A DNA stretch of 64,000 nucleotides from Actinokineospora fastidiosa (GCF_014648415.1 NZ_BMRB01000003.1:310001-374000); one strand, 5' to 3'; counted from the stretch's first letter, positions 8,846-20,300 are shown. The notes: generated from the letters alone by a model not told the origin. Made by a program: numbers and translations.

Positions 8846-11800
8846 TCAGCCGCCGTCCACGTCGGCGGGCGCCCATCCCGACGACCGGTGCCTGCCCCCC
8901 TCGTCCGGCCGCCACGAGAAGGTCCGCGCGGGCGGCGGCGAGTCGGGGTCGGCGGCCCGGGCGTCGGCAACCCACCGCTCCTCGCGGGCGCGTCGGGCGG
9001 CCCGCCTGCCGGACGCCTGGCCGACGTCGGTGGGCTCGTGGTCGTCCGGGGCCCGGCGGCGACCGCCTTCGTTGGGCCGCACGGGCCCGGGCAGCGGCCT
9101 GCGGGCGGCCAGGGCGGCGTCGAGGGGGCTGGGGCGCTCGGGCTCGTCGGCCCAGTCCTGGGCGGGGTGGGTCTCCTGGAAGGCGGCCAGTGCCTCGGTG
9201 AGGAGGTTGGCGAGGTCGCTGGAGGAGCGCTCGCGCCTGCGGGGGCGGGATTGGGTCGGGTCGGCCGGGGCGCCGTTCACCGGCGGTGGGGGCTCGGCTG
9301 CCGCCGTTTCGCTGGGGGTCGCTGGGGCCTGGGTGGCGGGTGCCGGGTCAGGGGCGGGTGGCGCAGGGTCGGGGGAGGCGGGTGTCGGGTCGTCGGCCTG
9401 GTCCGCCGCGGGCAGGTCGTCGTCGGGGAGGGGGCGGCCCGCCCGGCGCAGCCACTCGGCCATCGCGGGGCTGGGCCGGGGGATGACGGCGGAGTCCGCA
9501 CGGCGCACGGGGGCGGCCGGGGGCTCGGCGGGGTCCGATGCGGCCTGCTCGCTGACGGAGTCCTTCTCCCCGGAGGCTGTTTTGCCCGGGGTGCCCGGCG
9601 TGGGCAGATCCGGGAGCTGATTTCGCCGGTCCCCGGACACGGCTCTGCCGGCACGGGCCGCGGAGTCGCTGGCAGCCCGCTTGCCCGTGCGGCCGATCGA
9701 GCCGGGGGCGGACTCTCCGGACGCAAGCCTGCCCAGCCGATTGATGACGTCCGGCGCGGGCTCCCCGGACGCCCGTCTTCCCAACCGATCCGCGGCTTCC
9801 GGCGCAGCGGCGCGCCTGCCCGGGCGGTCGGCGGCGGACTCGCCGGAGGCCAGCTTGCTCAGGCGGTCGAGGAGGCTCGCGGCGGAGGGCTTCTCGTCGG
9901 GGATCTCACTGGGGTTCGGGCGAACCGGCGGAACCTCGTTGGGGGCGGGCTCGACCGGGGGGATGCCGCCGGGATCGGGCCGGACGGGGACCTGGTCGGG
10001 GCCGGGTTCGATCGGGGGGATCTCCTCGGGCGCGGGCTCGACCGGGGGAACCTCGTCGGGCTCGGGATCGGCGGGCCTGGCGGCCTGGGCGGGGATGGCG
10101 GCCCCGACGGTGAGGTACGGGTCGAGGTCGTCGTCGGGGGCACGCCTGCGGCCACCACCCGCCGCGGTGATGCCGAACCGGCTGAGGACCTCGTGGGCAT
10201 CCGACGGCGCCGCAGCACGCCGCTCGCGGCGGGACGGGCGGGGGATGGCGGGGCTGTCACCGGCCGCGGACTCACTGTGGCGGTTGGTCGGCGTCGCGGA
10301 TGGCGTGCTGCCGGTGGTGGGAGGGGCGCTGGTCGCGGACTCGCCACGAAGGCCGGTCCGCGCCGCGGTGGCCCCAGGCTCGTCGCCGACGACCGGCGGG
10401 GTCGACTCGCCGCGGACGCTGGTCGGCGTGGCGGCGGACCCCGGCGCGTTGCCGAGAACCGTCGGCGTCGGCCCGCCACGGCGGCCGGTCCGCGTGACGG
10501 CGGACCCCGACTCGTCGCCGAGAAACGTCGGCGTCGACTCGCCACGGCGGCCGGTCCGCGTGACGGCGGACCCCGACTCGTCGCCGAAGACCGTCGGCGT
10601 CGACTCGCCGCGGAGGTCGGTCGGCGTGGCGGCGGACTCGTCGCCGAAGGCGGTGGGGGTGGCGGGCGTTGGCTCGCTGTGGGGGGTGGCGGCAGGCGCT
10701 GACTCGTCGCGGAGGGCCGTCGGCGTGCCTGTGGGGGCCGACTCGCTGCTGAGGAGGGTGGACGAGGGTTCGCCGTGAAGGCCTGCGGCGGGGGTGGGTT
10801 CGCCGCGGAGGGTGGCACGGGCGACGGTGAGAAGGCTGTCCAGGCCCCGGGCCACGCCTGCGGCCGCGTGGTTGGCGACGGCGGTGCGGACCGTGACGGG
10901 CCTGCCGACGACGTCGGCCAGCCAGGGACCTCGGCCTGCCTGCTTGCGGATGATCGAGGCGAACTGCTCGGCGATGACGGTCGGGGTGCGCGGGAGCAGC
11001 ACGGCGAACTCGCCGCGGTCGCAACGGACCAGGTCGGTCCCGGTGGGGGCCAGGTCGCGGACCCGGGAGGCCAGGGCGTTGATCATGGCGTCGTCGCCGA
11101 CCGGCAGGGCGGGCTCCTCCGGCTCGATGGCGTCCGGGTGGCCGATCGGCTCGGCCCTGACCAGGATCAGGGTGAAGCCGGGATCCTCGTCCCGCAGGTC
11201 CGGCGTGTCCGCCGACGCCGACGGATCACGGCCGTTGTCCGGTGCCTCATGCCGACCCACGGGTGACGTCTCCTTCTCCGGCTCACGCCCGGCGACACCC
11301 GGCTGGGCGCCTTCGACCGGGACGTGTCGACTCTCGACACGCGGCCCCACCACGCCCGCGTCCCGGTGGAACCCGAAGCGGGAGGCGACGCTGTCCTGCC
11401 CCGGTCGCGGGTGCTCCTCCGGCTCCCGCGGGTGCGGCTCCCCGTCCCGCCACCGGGACCCGGGGCGCGCGGCGTCCGTCCTGCCCGCCTCCGGGACAAC
11501 GATCTCATTCTGCGGCCTCTGCCTATGATCCACCGGACTCGGGTTGCCGGTCGTTGAGAGGGAATCGGCCGCGAGCGGTGACATCTCGGGCACGGGCGAA
11601 CCCGGATCCGGCGGATTGGCGTGCCGTGACCGGCGGGTCGGGGTTTCGCCGGAGTCGTGGGACGGGCTTGGTGTCGGTGCGCCCTGGTCGGCTTCACTGG
11701 TTGTCCGCGCGGATTGCCCCGCCGGGCCCGGGCTGTCGGTGGTGGAGGTCCAGGCGCCGGACAAAGGCATCCCCGCCGGGTCCGATGGTGCGGTTCGGGG

Positions 11801-13714
11801 CGGCGGGGGTTCGGGGTGGGGCGCTGCGGTGGTCGGTTGTCGGCCGTCGGAAGGCTGTGTCGGGGTATGGCGGCGGTGCTGGGCGGGGAGCGGGATGGTC
11901 GGGGCGTGGGGCTGGACGACCGTGTTCAGCAGGGTGGCGCCGCGGGTGGGGTCGCGTTCGGGGGCGAACTCGGCGGTGAGGATGCGGCGGGCCCGGCTGG
12001 CGGCGCGGTGGTGCCGGTGCTCGGCGGCGCGGGCCGAGCGGAGGGCGTGGAGGGCTTCGACTGGGCGGGCGGTGTTCTCCTCGGTGTTGGCGAGGAAGGT
12101 CCAGGCGTCGGCGAGGATGCTGTCGAGCCCGTGGCGCTGGGCGGTGTCGACGGTGTCCAGCAGCAGGGTGCGGCCGAGGTCGGTGCGGCCCGCCGGGATG
12201 TGGACGCGGGTGGCGATGGCCATGCGCAGACGGGCGACCGGCGGCGCGGTGGTCGCACGCACCGGCTCGGCGAGCAGGGGGGCGCAGGCGGTCACGGCGT
12301 CGTTGAGCGCGCCGTCGTCGAGCAGGGCGAGGGCCAGCTCGTAGACGAGGGACGCCCGCACGGCCGACTGGTCGGGGTCGGTGCCGTCCGGGTGGCGGAG
12401 GATGGCGAGCCCTTCGTGCGCGGCGTCGGCGGCGGCCTCGGTGTCGCCGTAGCGGCGGTGGTAGGCGGCGGTGTTGGCACAGACCAACGCGCGCTCCACG
12501 CGGCGGCGGGCTGGAGAGAGGCCCTCGTCGGCCGCGAGCAGCCGGTCGGCCTCGGCGAACGCATCCTCAACGTCATCCCGCCCGGCGACGTGGGACAGAC
12601 ACGCGGCAAGCTCGGCCATCGCCCGCGCGGAGACGGCAGGCGACATCCCCTCGGCGCTCACCACGGGCCGCAGGATCTCCGACCCCGCCAGCGGATCCCC
12701 GAGCGCGCGAGCACAGGCCGCCAACGCCGTCCGCAACACAACGCCGTCCTCGCCCCGACCAGCGGCGACCACCGACCGCAGCGCGGCCACACCCGGCTCC
12801 ACCGCCTCCGCGGGCCGCCCCAGCCCAACCAGCCCGACGGCGAGCAGGATCTGGGCATGGGTGCGCAACTCGCCCCACGCCTGCTGGCCAGCCGCCGCGC
12901 CCATCCCGGAGCGATCGGCGGGGACGTGGTGGGCGAAGGTGCCGGAATGGACACCGGGGACGCTGGGTTCGACCAGACGGTCCGGCTCAGCCAGACGACC
13001 GGGTTCGGCTAAGCGACCGGGCTCGGGCAGGAGACCGGTGGGGTCGGTTAAGGCACCTGGGCGGTTGAGTGAGGTGCCGGGCTCCCCGGCACCGAACCCG
13101 GGCTGAGGTGCCGGGGCGCCGGGGCGGTTGGAAGCGCCGGATTCACCGGTGGCGGCCCCAGGCTGAGATGTCGAGTTGCCGGGACCGTGGAGTGACGTCC
13201 CGGGCTCACCGATCCCCGAAGCGGCCTGCGGTGCCAGGGCACTGGGCCGGTAGAGCCAAGTCCCGGAATCACCGATGCCGGAGCCAGCCTGCGGTGCCAG
13301 GACGCCCGGGTGGCGGAACGAAGGATCGGGCTCGCCGATGCCGGAGCCAGCCTGCGGTGCCAGGACGCCCGGGTGGCGGAACGAAGGTTCGGACTCACCG
13401 ATGCCGGAGCTGGCCTGGGCGGCCAGGACGCCTGGGTAGTGGAGCGAAAGGCCGGGCTCGCCGGGGGTGGAGACGGGTTGGGGTGCCAGGAGTTGGAAAC
13501 CCAGGGCACCGGGGTGGACGGCGGGTTGGGATCCCGGGGCACCGGGGTGGTCGGCCGTGGTGGGGGCGACCGCCCCGGTGCCTTGGGGGGTTGCTCGGGT
13601 GAGGGCTTGGGCGGCTAGGTGGACTGCCAGTTCCGGGGTGCTCCAGCGGAGTCGGGCGGCGATGGCCAGGAGGGCCGCGCCGTCCGCCGCAGGGTCGTCG
13701 GTCCAGGCCGCCAC
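8846..13714 (-). CDS. Giant TPR / degenerate GGDEF protein with internal repeats
   Basis: This 1622-residue soluble protein of unknown function starts with GTG 13 bases after the ettA stop. From the N-terminus it has: a short helical segment; about six 21-residue Pro/Gly-rich repeats of the form HPGVLAPQAGSGIGEPDPSFR (residues about 90-225); a TPR-like helical region (about 280-550); a disordered stretch; a GGDEF-like domain (about 845-970); then about 600 residues of low-complexity repeats (TPTVxGDESGSAVTRTGRRG units, then EVPPVEPAPEEIPP units) and a basic C-terminus. The GGDEF signature is replaced by DRGEF at 899-903, so diguanylate cyclase activity is unlikely. A GTP- or ligand-binding scaffold role is possible. 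It sits between ettA and gdh, where mycobacteria have no such gene. Confidence 0.8.
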   Translation of the reverse strand: MAAWTDDPAADGAALLAIAARLRWSTPELAVHLAAQALTRATPQGTGAVAPTTADHPGAPGSQPAVHPGALGFQLLAPQPVSTPGEPGLSLHYPGVLAAQASSGIGESEPSFRHPGVLAPQAGSGIGEPDPSFRHPGVLAPQAGSGIGDSGTWLYRPSALAPQAASGIGEPGTSLHGPGNSTSQPGAATGESGASNRPGAPAPQPGFGAGEPGTSLNRPGALTDPTGLLPEPGRLAEPGRLAEPDRLVEPSVPGVHSGTFAHHVPADRSGMGAAAGQQAWGELRTHAQILLAVGLVGLGRPAEAVEPGVAALRSVVAAGRGEDGVVLRTALAACARALGDPLAGSEILRPVVSAEGMSPAVSARAMAELAACLSHVAGRDDVEDAFAEADRLLAADEGLSPARRRVERALVCANTAAYHRRYGDTEAAADAAHEGLAILRHPDGTDPDQSAVRASLVYELALALLDDGALNDAVTACAPLLAEPVRATTAPPVARLRMAIATRVHIPAGRTDLGRTLLLDTVDTAQRHGLDSILADAWTFLANTEENTARPVEALHALRSARAAEHRHHRAASRARRILTAEFAPERDPTRGATLLNTVVQPHAPTIPLPAQHRRHTPTQPSDGRQPTTAAPHPEPPPPRTAPSDPAGMPLSGAWTSTTDSPGPAGQSARTTSEADQGAPTPSPSHDSGETPTRRSRHANPPDPGSPVPEMSPLAADSLSTTGNPSPVDHRQRPQNEIVVPEAGRTDAARPGSRWRDGEPHPREPEEHPRPGQDSVASRFGFHRDAGVVGPRVESRHVPVEGAQPGVAGREPEKETSPVGRHEAPDNGRDPSASADTPDLRDEDPGFTLILVRAEPIGHPDAIEPEEPALPVGDDAMINALASRVRDLAPTGTDLVRCDRGEFAVLLPRTPTVIAEQFASIIRKQAGRGPWLADVVGRPVTVRTAVANHAAAGVARGLDSLLTVARATLRGEPTPAAGLHGEPSSTLLSSESAPTGTPTALRDESAPAATPHSEPTPATPTAFGDESAATPTDLRGESTPTVFGDESGSAVTRTGRRGESTPTFLGDESGSAVTRTGRRGGPTPTVLGNAPGSAATPTSVRGESTPPVVGDEPGATAARTGLRGESATSAPPTTGSTPSATPTNRHSESAAGDSPAIPRPSRRERRAAAPSDAHEVLSRFGITAAGGGRRRAPDDDLDPYLTVGAAIPAQAARPADPEPDEVPPVEPAPEEIPPIEPGPDQVPVRPDPGGIPPVEPAPNEVPPVRPNPSEIPDEKPSAASLLDRLSKLASGESAADRPGRRAAAPEAADRLGRRASGEPAPDVINRLGRLASGESAPGSIGRTGKRAASDSAARAGRAVSGDRRNQLPDLPTPGTPGKTASGEKDSVSEQAASDPAEPPAAPVRRADSAVIPRPSPAMAEWLRRAGRPLPDDDLPAADQADDPTPASPDPAPPAPDPAPATQAPATPSETAAAEPPPPVNGAPADPTQSRPRRRERSSSDLANLLTEALAAFQETHPAQDWADEPERPSPLDAALAARRPLPGPVRPNEGGRRRAPDDHEPTDVGQASGRRAARRAREERWVADARAADPDSPPPARTFSWRPDEGGRHRSSGWAPADVDGG
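10370..10645. repeat. 66-bp in-frame tandem repeats in the TPR/GGDEF gene
   Basis: Near-identical 66-bp units encode 22-residue Gly/Thr/Asp-rich blocks. The units around 10501-10566 and 10567 onward differ at only a few bases. The length is a multiple of three, so copy-number change would keep the frame. More diverged copies continue on both sides. Confidence 0.75.
13040..13445. repeat. 63-bp in-frame repeats in the TPR/GGDEF gene
   Basis: About six 63-bp units encode 21-residue Pro/Gly/Ser-rich blocks at the N-terminal side of the 1622-residue protein. Two copies (near 13280-13325 and 13343-13388) are identical over more than 40 bases, so they are recently duplicated or kept homogeneous by recombination. 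Confidence 0.8.
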
Positions 13715-13727
13715 GGTTGCCTGCCCG

Positions 13728-15404
<1,677 letters not shown>

Positions 15405-15509
15405 GCCCGCGATCGTAGAGCGACGGGGCGGACGGCCTGACCGCGGCAGGGTGCTTTGCGCCGCCGAACGACTTCTGCGGACACCCGCACAACCATGGCG
15501 ATCACCCGT

Positions 15510-15899
15510 TCAGGCGACCGCGGCGAGCGCGGCGTGCTCGGTCGCGGCCGATCGGACCACGTCATCGCACCTGCTCAGGTCCAGACCCAGGTGGTAGGCG
15601 TCGATCTGGACGTCGCGGTTGTCGGCGAGTTCGGTGGTCTGCCCGTAGATGCGCATCCGCCCGTGCACGATCACCGGGTCGTTGCGTTTGAGCGTGCTCA
15701 GCGCGTTCCTGCCGACCGTGCGCCAGCAGTGCACCGACACGAACATCACGTTGCCGTCGACCCAGTCGGCGATCTCCGCGTCGTACCGGCGTTCGGTGCT
15801 CACCAGCCGGAACCGTGCCCAGACCGTGCCGTCGCCGGTGCGGCGCTGCACCGGGTCGTCCACCAGCCTGCCCGCCATGGTCACCAACGTCTCGAACAT
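15510..15899 (-). CDS. ssb: Single-stranded DNA-binding protein (OB fold), short
   Basis: This 129-residue protein contains only the OB-fold domain of the SSB family, with TMAGRLVDDPVQRRT at the start and the strand-turn region WVDGNVMFVSVHCWR. It lacks the long Gly-rich linker and acidic DDDIPF-type tail of the main replicative SSB, so it is a paralogue (the position matches Rv2478c) that may act in recombination or competence-like DNA handling. The ATG at 15899 is preceded by GGGAGAGG. Start and stop leave a 105-base gap to ettA, so the two may be transcribed separately. Confidence 0.85.
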   Translation of the reverse strand: MFETLVTMAGRLVDDPVQRRTGDGTVWARFRLVSTERRYDAEIADWVDGNVMFVSVHCWRTVGRNALSTLKRNDPVIVHGRMRIYGQTTELADNRDVQIDAYHLGLDLSRCDDVVRSAATEHAALAAVA

Positions 15900-16000
15900 C
15901 TGCCTCTCCCAGTCGTCGCCGGGCCCGCGTCGGGCCCGCTGAGACCAGGTTGGCCGGGCGGCGATCCCGCTCGCCACCGCGATCCGCGACCTGTGGATAA

Positions 16001-17986
16001 CTACGGCTTCCGGTCCGCCATCTTCTTCAGCATCGCGTTGTACGCCTCGAGTTCGTCCGAATCGCCGGAATCGACGCGGCGGTCCGACCGCCGGGCCTCG
16101 CGGTCGTCGGCCCGCGCCCACTGCACGAGCAGCGCGATCAGCACGACCAGCAGGGGGATCTCCCCCGACGCCCACGCGATGCCGCCGCCGAGGCGCTGAT
16201 CCGCCAGCAGGTCGGAGTTCCACGGCAGCGCGAGCCCCCGGTAGAACGCCTCCCCGATCACCGTCTGCATGCCCATGAGGACCACGCCGAAGAACGCGTG
16301 GAACGGCAGCGACGCGAACACCAGACCGAGCCTGCCCAGGTGCGGCAGCCTGCGCGGCGCCGGATCGACGCCGATCACCGGCCAGTAGAAGAGATAGCCG
16401 ACGATCAGGAAGTGCGCGTTCATCGCCAGGTGCGCCCAGTGCTGCGGCAGCGCGGAGTCGAACAGCCCCGACAGGTACAGCCCGTAGAACGAGCCGATGA
16501 ACAGCACCAGCGCCACCACGGGGTTGGTCAGCGCGCGCGAGACCGGCGAGTGGACCAGCGCGAGCAGCCACTCCCGGGGCCCGGGCGGGGCGTCGGAGCC
16601 CGCTGCCGGGAGGGCGCGCAGCGCCAGCGTCATCGGCGCGCCCAGGACCAGCAGGATCGGGGCCAGCATCGACAGCATCATGTGCGTCTGCATGTGGACG
16701 CTGAACATCGCGGGCGCGTACTTGCCGAAGCCCGACGACGTGGCGAACAGGATCACCAGGCAGCCCGCGAGCCAGGCGACCGTCCGCCCGACCGGCCACG
16801 CCACCCCCCGCGCCCGCAGCTTGCGCAGGCCGAGCAGGTACAGCCCGGCGAGGGCGAGCGTTAGCGTGCCGAAGATCAGGTCGAAGCGCCAGTCGAACAG
16901 CAGGGTGCTCACCGTCGGCGGCTCGCTGAGCGGGAAGCCGAGGGCCAGCTCGACGCGGTCGGGCACGACGATGGCCGACTCCGGCGGCGGCGTGCGGGCG
17001 AGCCCGGCGGCCAGGCCGAAGGTGACCAGCATCAGCAGGACCTCGCCAGCGGCCAGCCGCATCAGCGGTCCGCCCGCGCCCTTCTCGACGACGGCCTTCA
17101 CGCCGCGTTCGCGCTGGAAGTAGCCGAACACGCCCAGCACGAGCAGCGCCGCGCCCTTCGCCACGACCAGCAGCCCGTACGTGCTGGTGAACAGGTCCGC
17201 CAGGGGCAGCCGGACCAGCGCGTTGATCACCCCGGACCCGGCCATGACGATCCAGCAGACCAGGGCGATCCTGGAGAACCGGGTCGCGGCGAGCGGCAGG
17301 TTCGCGCCCGCGCGCCTGCCGTGGGCCAGCAGCGCGATCAGCCCGCCGACCCACAGCGCGGCCGAGACCAGGTGCAGCAGCAGGCTGTTGGTGGCCATGT
17401 CGTGCGACCCGCCGCTCGACGAGTGCCCGGTGACCGCGACGGGCGTCATCCCGATCAGGGCGACGCCGAACAGCACGGTCGTCCAGCCCCAGGTCAGCAC
17501 GAACCGGGTGCCCACGAAGACGAGCAGCGCGATGGCGGCCGTCAGCAGCCACGCCTGGGCCTGCGACAGCGCGCCGACCAGGGAGAGCAGGGTGTCCGCG
17601 GACAGGATGTCGAGGACGGGGCGGCCGACGGCGTCGGCGGCCAGGAACGGCGCGGACAGCAGCGCGCCGACGAACCACAGCAGCGCGCCGCCGCCCGCCC
17701 AGCGCAGCGCCCCGTAGCCGCCGACGTCGAGCACGCCGGACTTCTGCGGAGGCACGAGGAACGCGGCGAACAGCAGCGAGCCGATGGTGATCACGCTGCC
17801 GACCTCGGCGAGCACCCGGACGACGGTCAGGCCGTGCCGGGTGAAGGCGTCGGGGGTGGGCAGGCCGAGCAGGTCGTAGAGGCCGTCGCCGGAGAGCGAG
17901 ACCAGGAGCGCGGCCAGGGTGGCGGCGAGCCCGATCCCGACGGCGATGAGTCCGACGACGCCGGTCGCACGCTGGGGCTTGTCCAC
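16001..17986 (-). CDS. CopD/CtaG-type multi-spanning membrane protein
   Basis: This 661-residue integral membrane protein is a fusion of two known modules. The N-terminal half (about residues 10-330) resembles CopD copper-resistance proteins. The C-terminal half (about 350-640) is a Caa3-type CtaG domain (HMQTHMMLSMLAPILLVLGAP, AHLAMNAHFLIVGYLFYWP). These histidine-rich helices suggest copper handling for cytochrome c oxidase assembly at the plasma membrane. About 13-14 hydrophobic helices are visible, ending in a basic/acidic cytoplasmic tail. The GTG at 17986 gives VDKPQRATG. A similar fused protein exists in mycobacteria. No cox genes lie nearby, so the role is from family knowledge. Confidence 0.85.
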   Translation of the reverse strand: MDKPQRATGVVGLIAVGIGLAATLAALLVSLSGDGLYDLLGLPTPDAFTRHGLTVVRVLAEVGSVITIGSLLFAAFLVPPQKSGVLDVGGYGALRWAGGGALLWFVGALLSAPFLAADAVGRPVLDILSADTLLSLVGALSQAQAWLLTAAIALLVFVGTRFVLTWGWTTVLFGVALIGMTPVAVTGHSSSGGSHDMATNSLLLHLVSAALWVGGLIALLAHGRRAGANLPLAATRFSRIALVCWIVMAGSGVINALVRLPLADLFTSTYGLLVVAKGAALLVLGVFGYFQRERGVKAVVEKGAGGPLMRLAAGEVLLMLVTFGLAAGLARTPPPESAIVVPDRVELALGFPLSEPPTVSTLLFDWRFDLIFGTLTLALAGLYLLGLRKLRARGVAWPVGRTVAWLAGCLVILFATSSGFGKYAPAMFSVHMQTHMMLSMLAPILLVLGAPMTLALRALPAAGSDAPPGPREWLLALVHSPVSRALTNPVVALVLFIGSFYGLYLSGLFDSALPQHWAHLAMNAHFLIVGYLFYWPVIGVDPAPRRLPHLGRLGLVFASLPFHAFFGVVLMGMQTVIGEAFYRGLALPWNSDLLADQRLGGGIAWASGEIPLLVVLIALLVQWARADDREARRSDRRVDSGDSDELEAYNAMLKKMADRKP

Positions 17987-18033
17987 TCTTGGCAGAGTAG
18001 TGCGCCGGTGATCGCGAGCCGAGAGCACGTGTT

Positions 18034-19191
18034 TCACACAGTGACGGCTTCCCGCTTGGCCGCCGCCCGCGCGGCGATCGCCGTGGGGGCGATGGCGCAG
18101 GCGATCATGCCCGCAACGCCGAGGGCGACGGCCAGGTCCGACAGGTGCGCGATGCCGCCGACCAACGGTGGTCCGGCCAGGAACCCGCTGTAGGCGATGG
18201 TGGTGACGAAGCCCAGCTCGCGCTCGCCGCCGGTGCCGTCGGCGCGGCGCCCGGCGGCCGCGGCGAGGTCGAGCGCGACCGGGAACATGTACGCCAGACC
18301 GACGCCCGCCAGGGCGAATCCGGCGAAGGTCACCACGGCCGACGGCGCGAGCGCGGTCAGGATCAGCCCGCCGCCACCGACCAGCGCGCCGAAGACGAGC
18401 AGCCGCTCGGGCCCGAAGCGGCGCTGGGCCCGCTCGCCGAACAGCCGGGTGACGGCCATGGCGATGGAGAAGACGCCGTAGACGATCGCCGCGGACGCCT
18501 CGCTCATCCCCCGGTACTCGGCGGCGAACAGGGCAGACCAGTCGGCGCTGGCGCCCTCGGCGACCGCGGAGAACAGGGCGACGCCTGCAAGCAGCCAGAG
18601 CACCGGCCTGCGGAACGCGGCGGGCCCGGTGGAGGTGGTCACCGCCTCGGCGGGGCGGACCTCGTCGGACACCTGGCGCACGAAGACCGCGAGCGCGACC
18701 ACGACCAGCCCGCTGACGATCAGCAGGTGCTGGAAGGGCGGGAGGCCCGCGAACGCGGCCACCGCCGCGCCGCTCGCGCCGAGCAGGCCGCCGAAGCTGA
18801 ACGACGCGTGGAAGATCGGCATCATCGGGCGCTCGGTGGCCCGGATGACGGTCACCGCGGCGACGTTCATCGCCACGTCGAAGGTGCCGACGCAGGCGCC
18901 GAGCAGGACCAGCGCCAGGCCGAGGGCCAGCGGCGACGGGGCGAGCCCGAGCAGCGGGAGCGCGGCGGCGCTGGCCAGCGTCGAGAGGCCGAGCACCCGG
19001 CGCGCGCCGAAGGACGCCGTCAGCCTGCCGGTGACCGACGCGGCCGCGATCATGCCGACGCTGGCGCCGAGCAGCGAGAGCCCGAGCGCGCCCTCCTGGG
19101 CGCCGATCTGGGCGGCGAGCGCGGGCACGCGTGAGGCCCACGAGCCGAACACGACACCGTTCAGGGCGAAGAAGACGAGGACAGCGACCAC
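18034..19191 (-). CDS. MFS transporter, YbjJ-like
   Basis: This 385-residue protein has about 12 predicted transmembrane helices and belongs to the major facilitator superfamily. The loop-2/3 region GRLTASFGARRVLG carries the conserved basic pattern of MFS carriers. The GTG start at 19191 is followed directly by the first helix. The gene is divergently arranged with a LacI-family regulator, with one 14-bp operator-like palindrome in the 65-base gap, so its expression is probably controlled by that regulator's ligand, perhaps a sugar or sugar derivative. Substrate and direction of transport are unknown. Confidence 0.88.
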   Translation of the reverse strand: MVAVLVFFALNGVVFGSWASRVPALAAQIGAQEGALGLSLLGASVGMIAAASVTGRLTASFGARRVLGLSTLASAAALPLLGLAPSPLALGLALVLLGACVGTFDVAMNVAAVTVIRATERPMMPIFHASFSFGGLLGASGAAVAAFAGLPPFQHLLIVSGLVVVALAVFVRQVSDEVRPAEAVTTSTGPAAFRRPVLWLLAGVALFSAVAEGASADWSALFAAEYRGMSEASAAIVYGVFSIAMAVTRLFGERAQRRFGPERLLVFGALVGGGGLILTALAPSAVVTFAGFALAGVGLAYMFPVALDLAAAAGRRADGTGGERELGFVTTIAYSGFLAGPPLVGGIAHLSDLAVALGVAGMIACAIAPTAIAARAAAKREAVTV

Positions 19192-19204
19192 GCGGCCATG
19201 CTAA

Positions 19205-19218
19205 CTGAAGCGCTTCAG
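19205..19218. promoter_or_regulatory. LacI-family operator palindrome
   Basis: CTGAAGCGCTTCAG is a perfect 14-bp palindrome with the central CG of LacI/GalR-family operators. It lies in the 65-base divergent gap, 14 bases upstream of the MFS start and 39 bases upstream of the LacI start, so one bound dimer could repress both genes. Confidence 0.8.
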
Positions 19219-19256
19219 AGCGGTCGCGTGATTTAGCCGACCGTTAGGCTTGGGGG

Positions 19257-20300
19257 GTGGGACGGGAACGACGGCCGACCCTGGACACGGTGGCTCGCGA
19301 AGTGGGTGTGTCCAGGGCGACGGTGTCGAACGCCTACAACCGCCCTGATCAGCTCTCGGCGTCGCTGCGCGAGCGCATCATCATGACGGCGGCGGCGCTG
19401 GGGTACGCGGGGCCGGACCCGGTCGCGCGCAGCCTGGCCACGCGCAGCGGCGGCTCGGTGGCGGTGATGCTCGGCTCGCGGCTGTCCGCGGCGTTCTCCG
19501 ACCCGGCGCTGTCGATCGTGCTGGACAGCCTCGCCGACACCCTGGACGTCGAGCGCTCCATGCTGCTGATGCCCGGCGTCGAGGGCGGCCCCCGACGCGA
19601 GAGCGTCGCGCGGGCGCACGCCGACGTCGCCGTCGCGTACTCCCTGCCGGACGACTGCGCGGCCCTCGTCGAGGTCGAGCGGCGGGGGCTGCCGCTGGTG
19701 GTCATCGACCAGCCGGTGCTGCCCGGGTCCGCGATGGTGGACGTCGCCGACCGCGCGGGCGCCGCGCTGGCGGCGTCCCACGTGGTCGGGCTGGGCCACC
19801 GCGACGTGGGCGTGCTGGCGTTCGCCCTGCACGCGGACGGCGTGAGCGGCCCCCCGTCCGCCGAGCGCGTGGCGACCTCGCGGTACCGGGTGACGCGGGA
19901 GCGGATGGCGGGGTACGTGTCGGTGCTGGACGCGCCGCCGGTGTGGGAGACGCCCGGCTGCCTGCGCGACCACGGGCGCGAGGGCGCCCACTGGCTGCTG
20001 CGGCAGGTCCCGCGGCCCACGGCGCTGCTGTGCATGTCCGACGAACTGGCGCTGGGGGCGTTGCGCGCCGCACACGACCTGGGACTGCGCGTGCCCGAGG
20101 ACCTCACCCTCGTGGGCTTCGACGACACCCCCGCCGCCCAGTGGGCCGATCCGCCGCTCACGACCGTCAGACAGGATCTTGTCGACAAGGGGCGCATAGC
20201 CGCTGAGCTGGCCATATCCCTGCTCGACGGCGCAAGACCCGGCCCCAGCCGGACCCTTCCGACCACGCTGGTGGAGCGGGCCTCGACCGCCCCCAGATGA
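19257..20300 (+). CDS. LacI/GalR-family transcriptional regulator
   Basis: This 347-residue repressor has the N-terminal LacI helix-turn-helix (TLDTVAREVGVSRATVSNAYN, about residues 8-28), the hinge region, and a periplasmic-binding-protein-like effector domain ending with LTTVRQDLVDKGRIAAELAISLLDG, typical of the family. The GTG at 19257 is preceded by a G-rich SD-like stretch. It is divergent from the MFS transporter and very likely binds the 19205-19218 palindrome. The effector is unknown. No tRNA or terminator interrupts it; the tRNA-Arg gene follows about 100 bases downstream. Confidence 0.93.
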   Translation: MGRERRPTLDTVAREVGVSRATVSNAYNRPDQLSASLRERIIMTAAALGYAGPDPVARSLATRSGGSVAVMLGSRLSAAFSDPALSIVLDSLADTLDVERSMLLMPGVEGGPRRESVARAHADVAVAYSLPDDCAALVEVERRGLPLVVIDQPVLPGSAMVDVADRAGAALAASHVVGLGHRDVGVLAFALHADGVSGPPSAERVATSRYRVTRERMAGYVSVLDAPPVWETPGCLRDHGREGAHWLLRQVPRPTALLCMSDELALGALRAAHDLGLRVPEDLTLVGFDDTPAAQWADPPLTTVRQDLVDKGRIAAELAISLLDGARPGPSRTLPTTLVERASTAPR

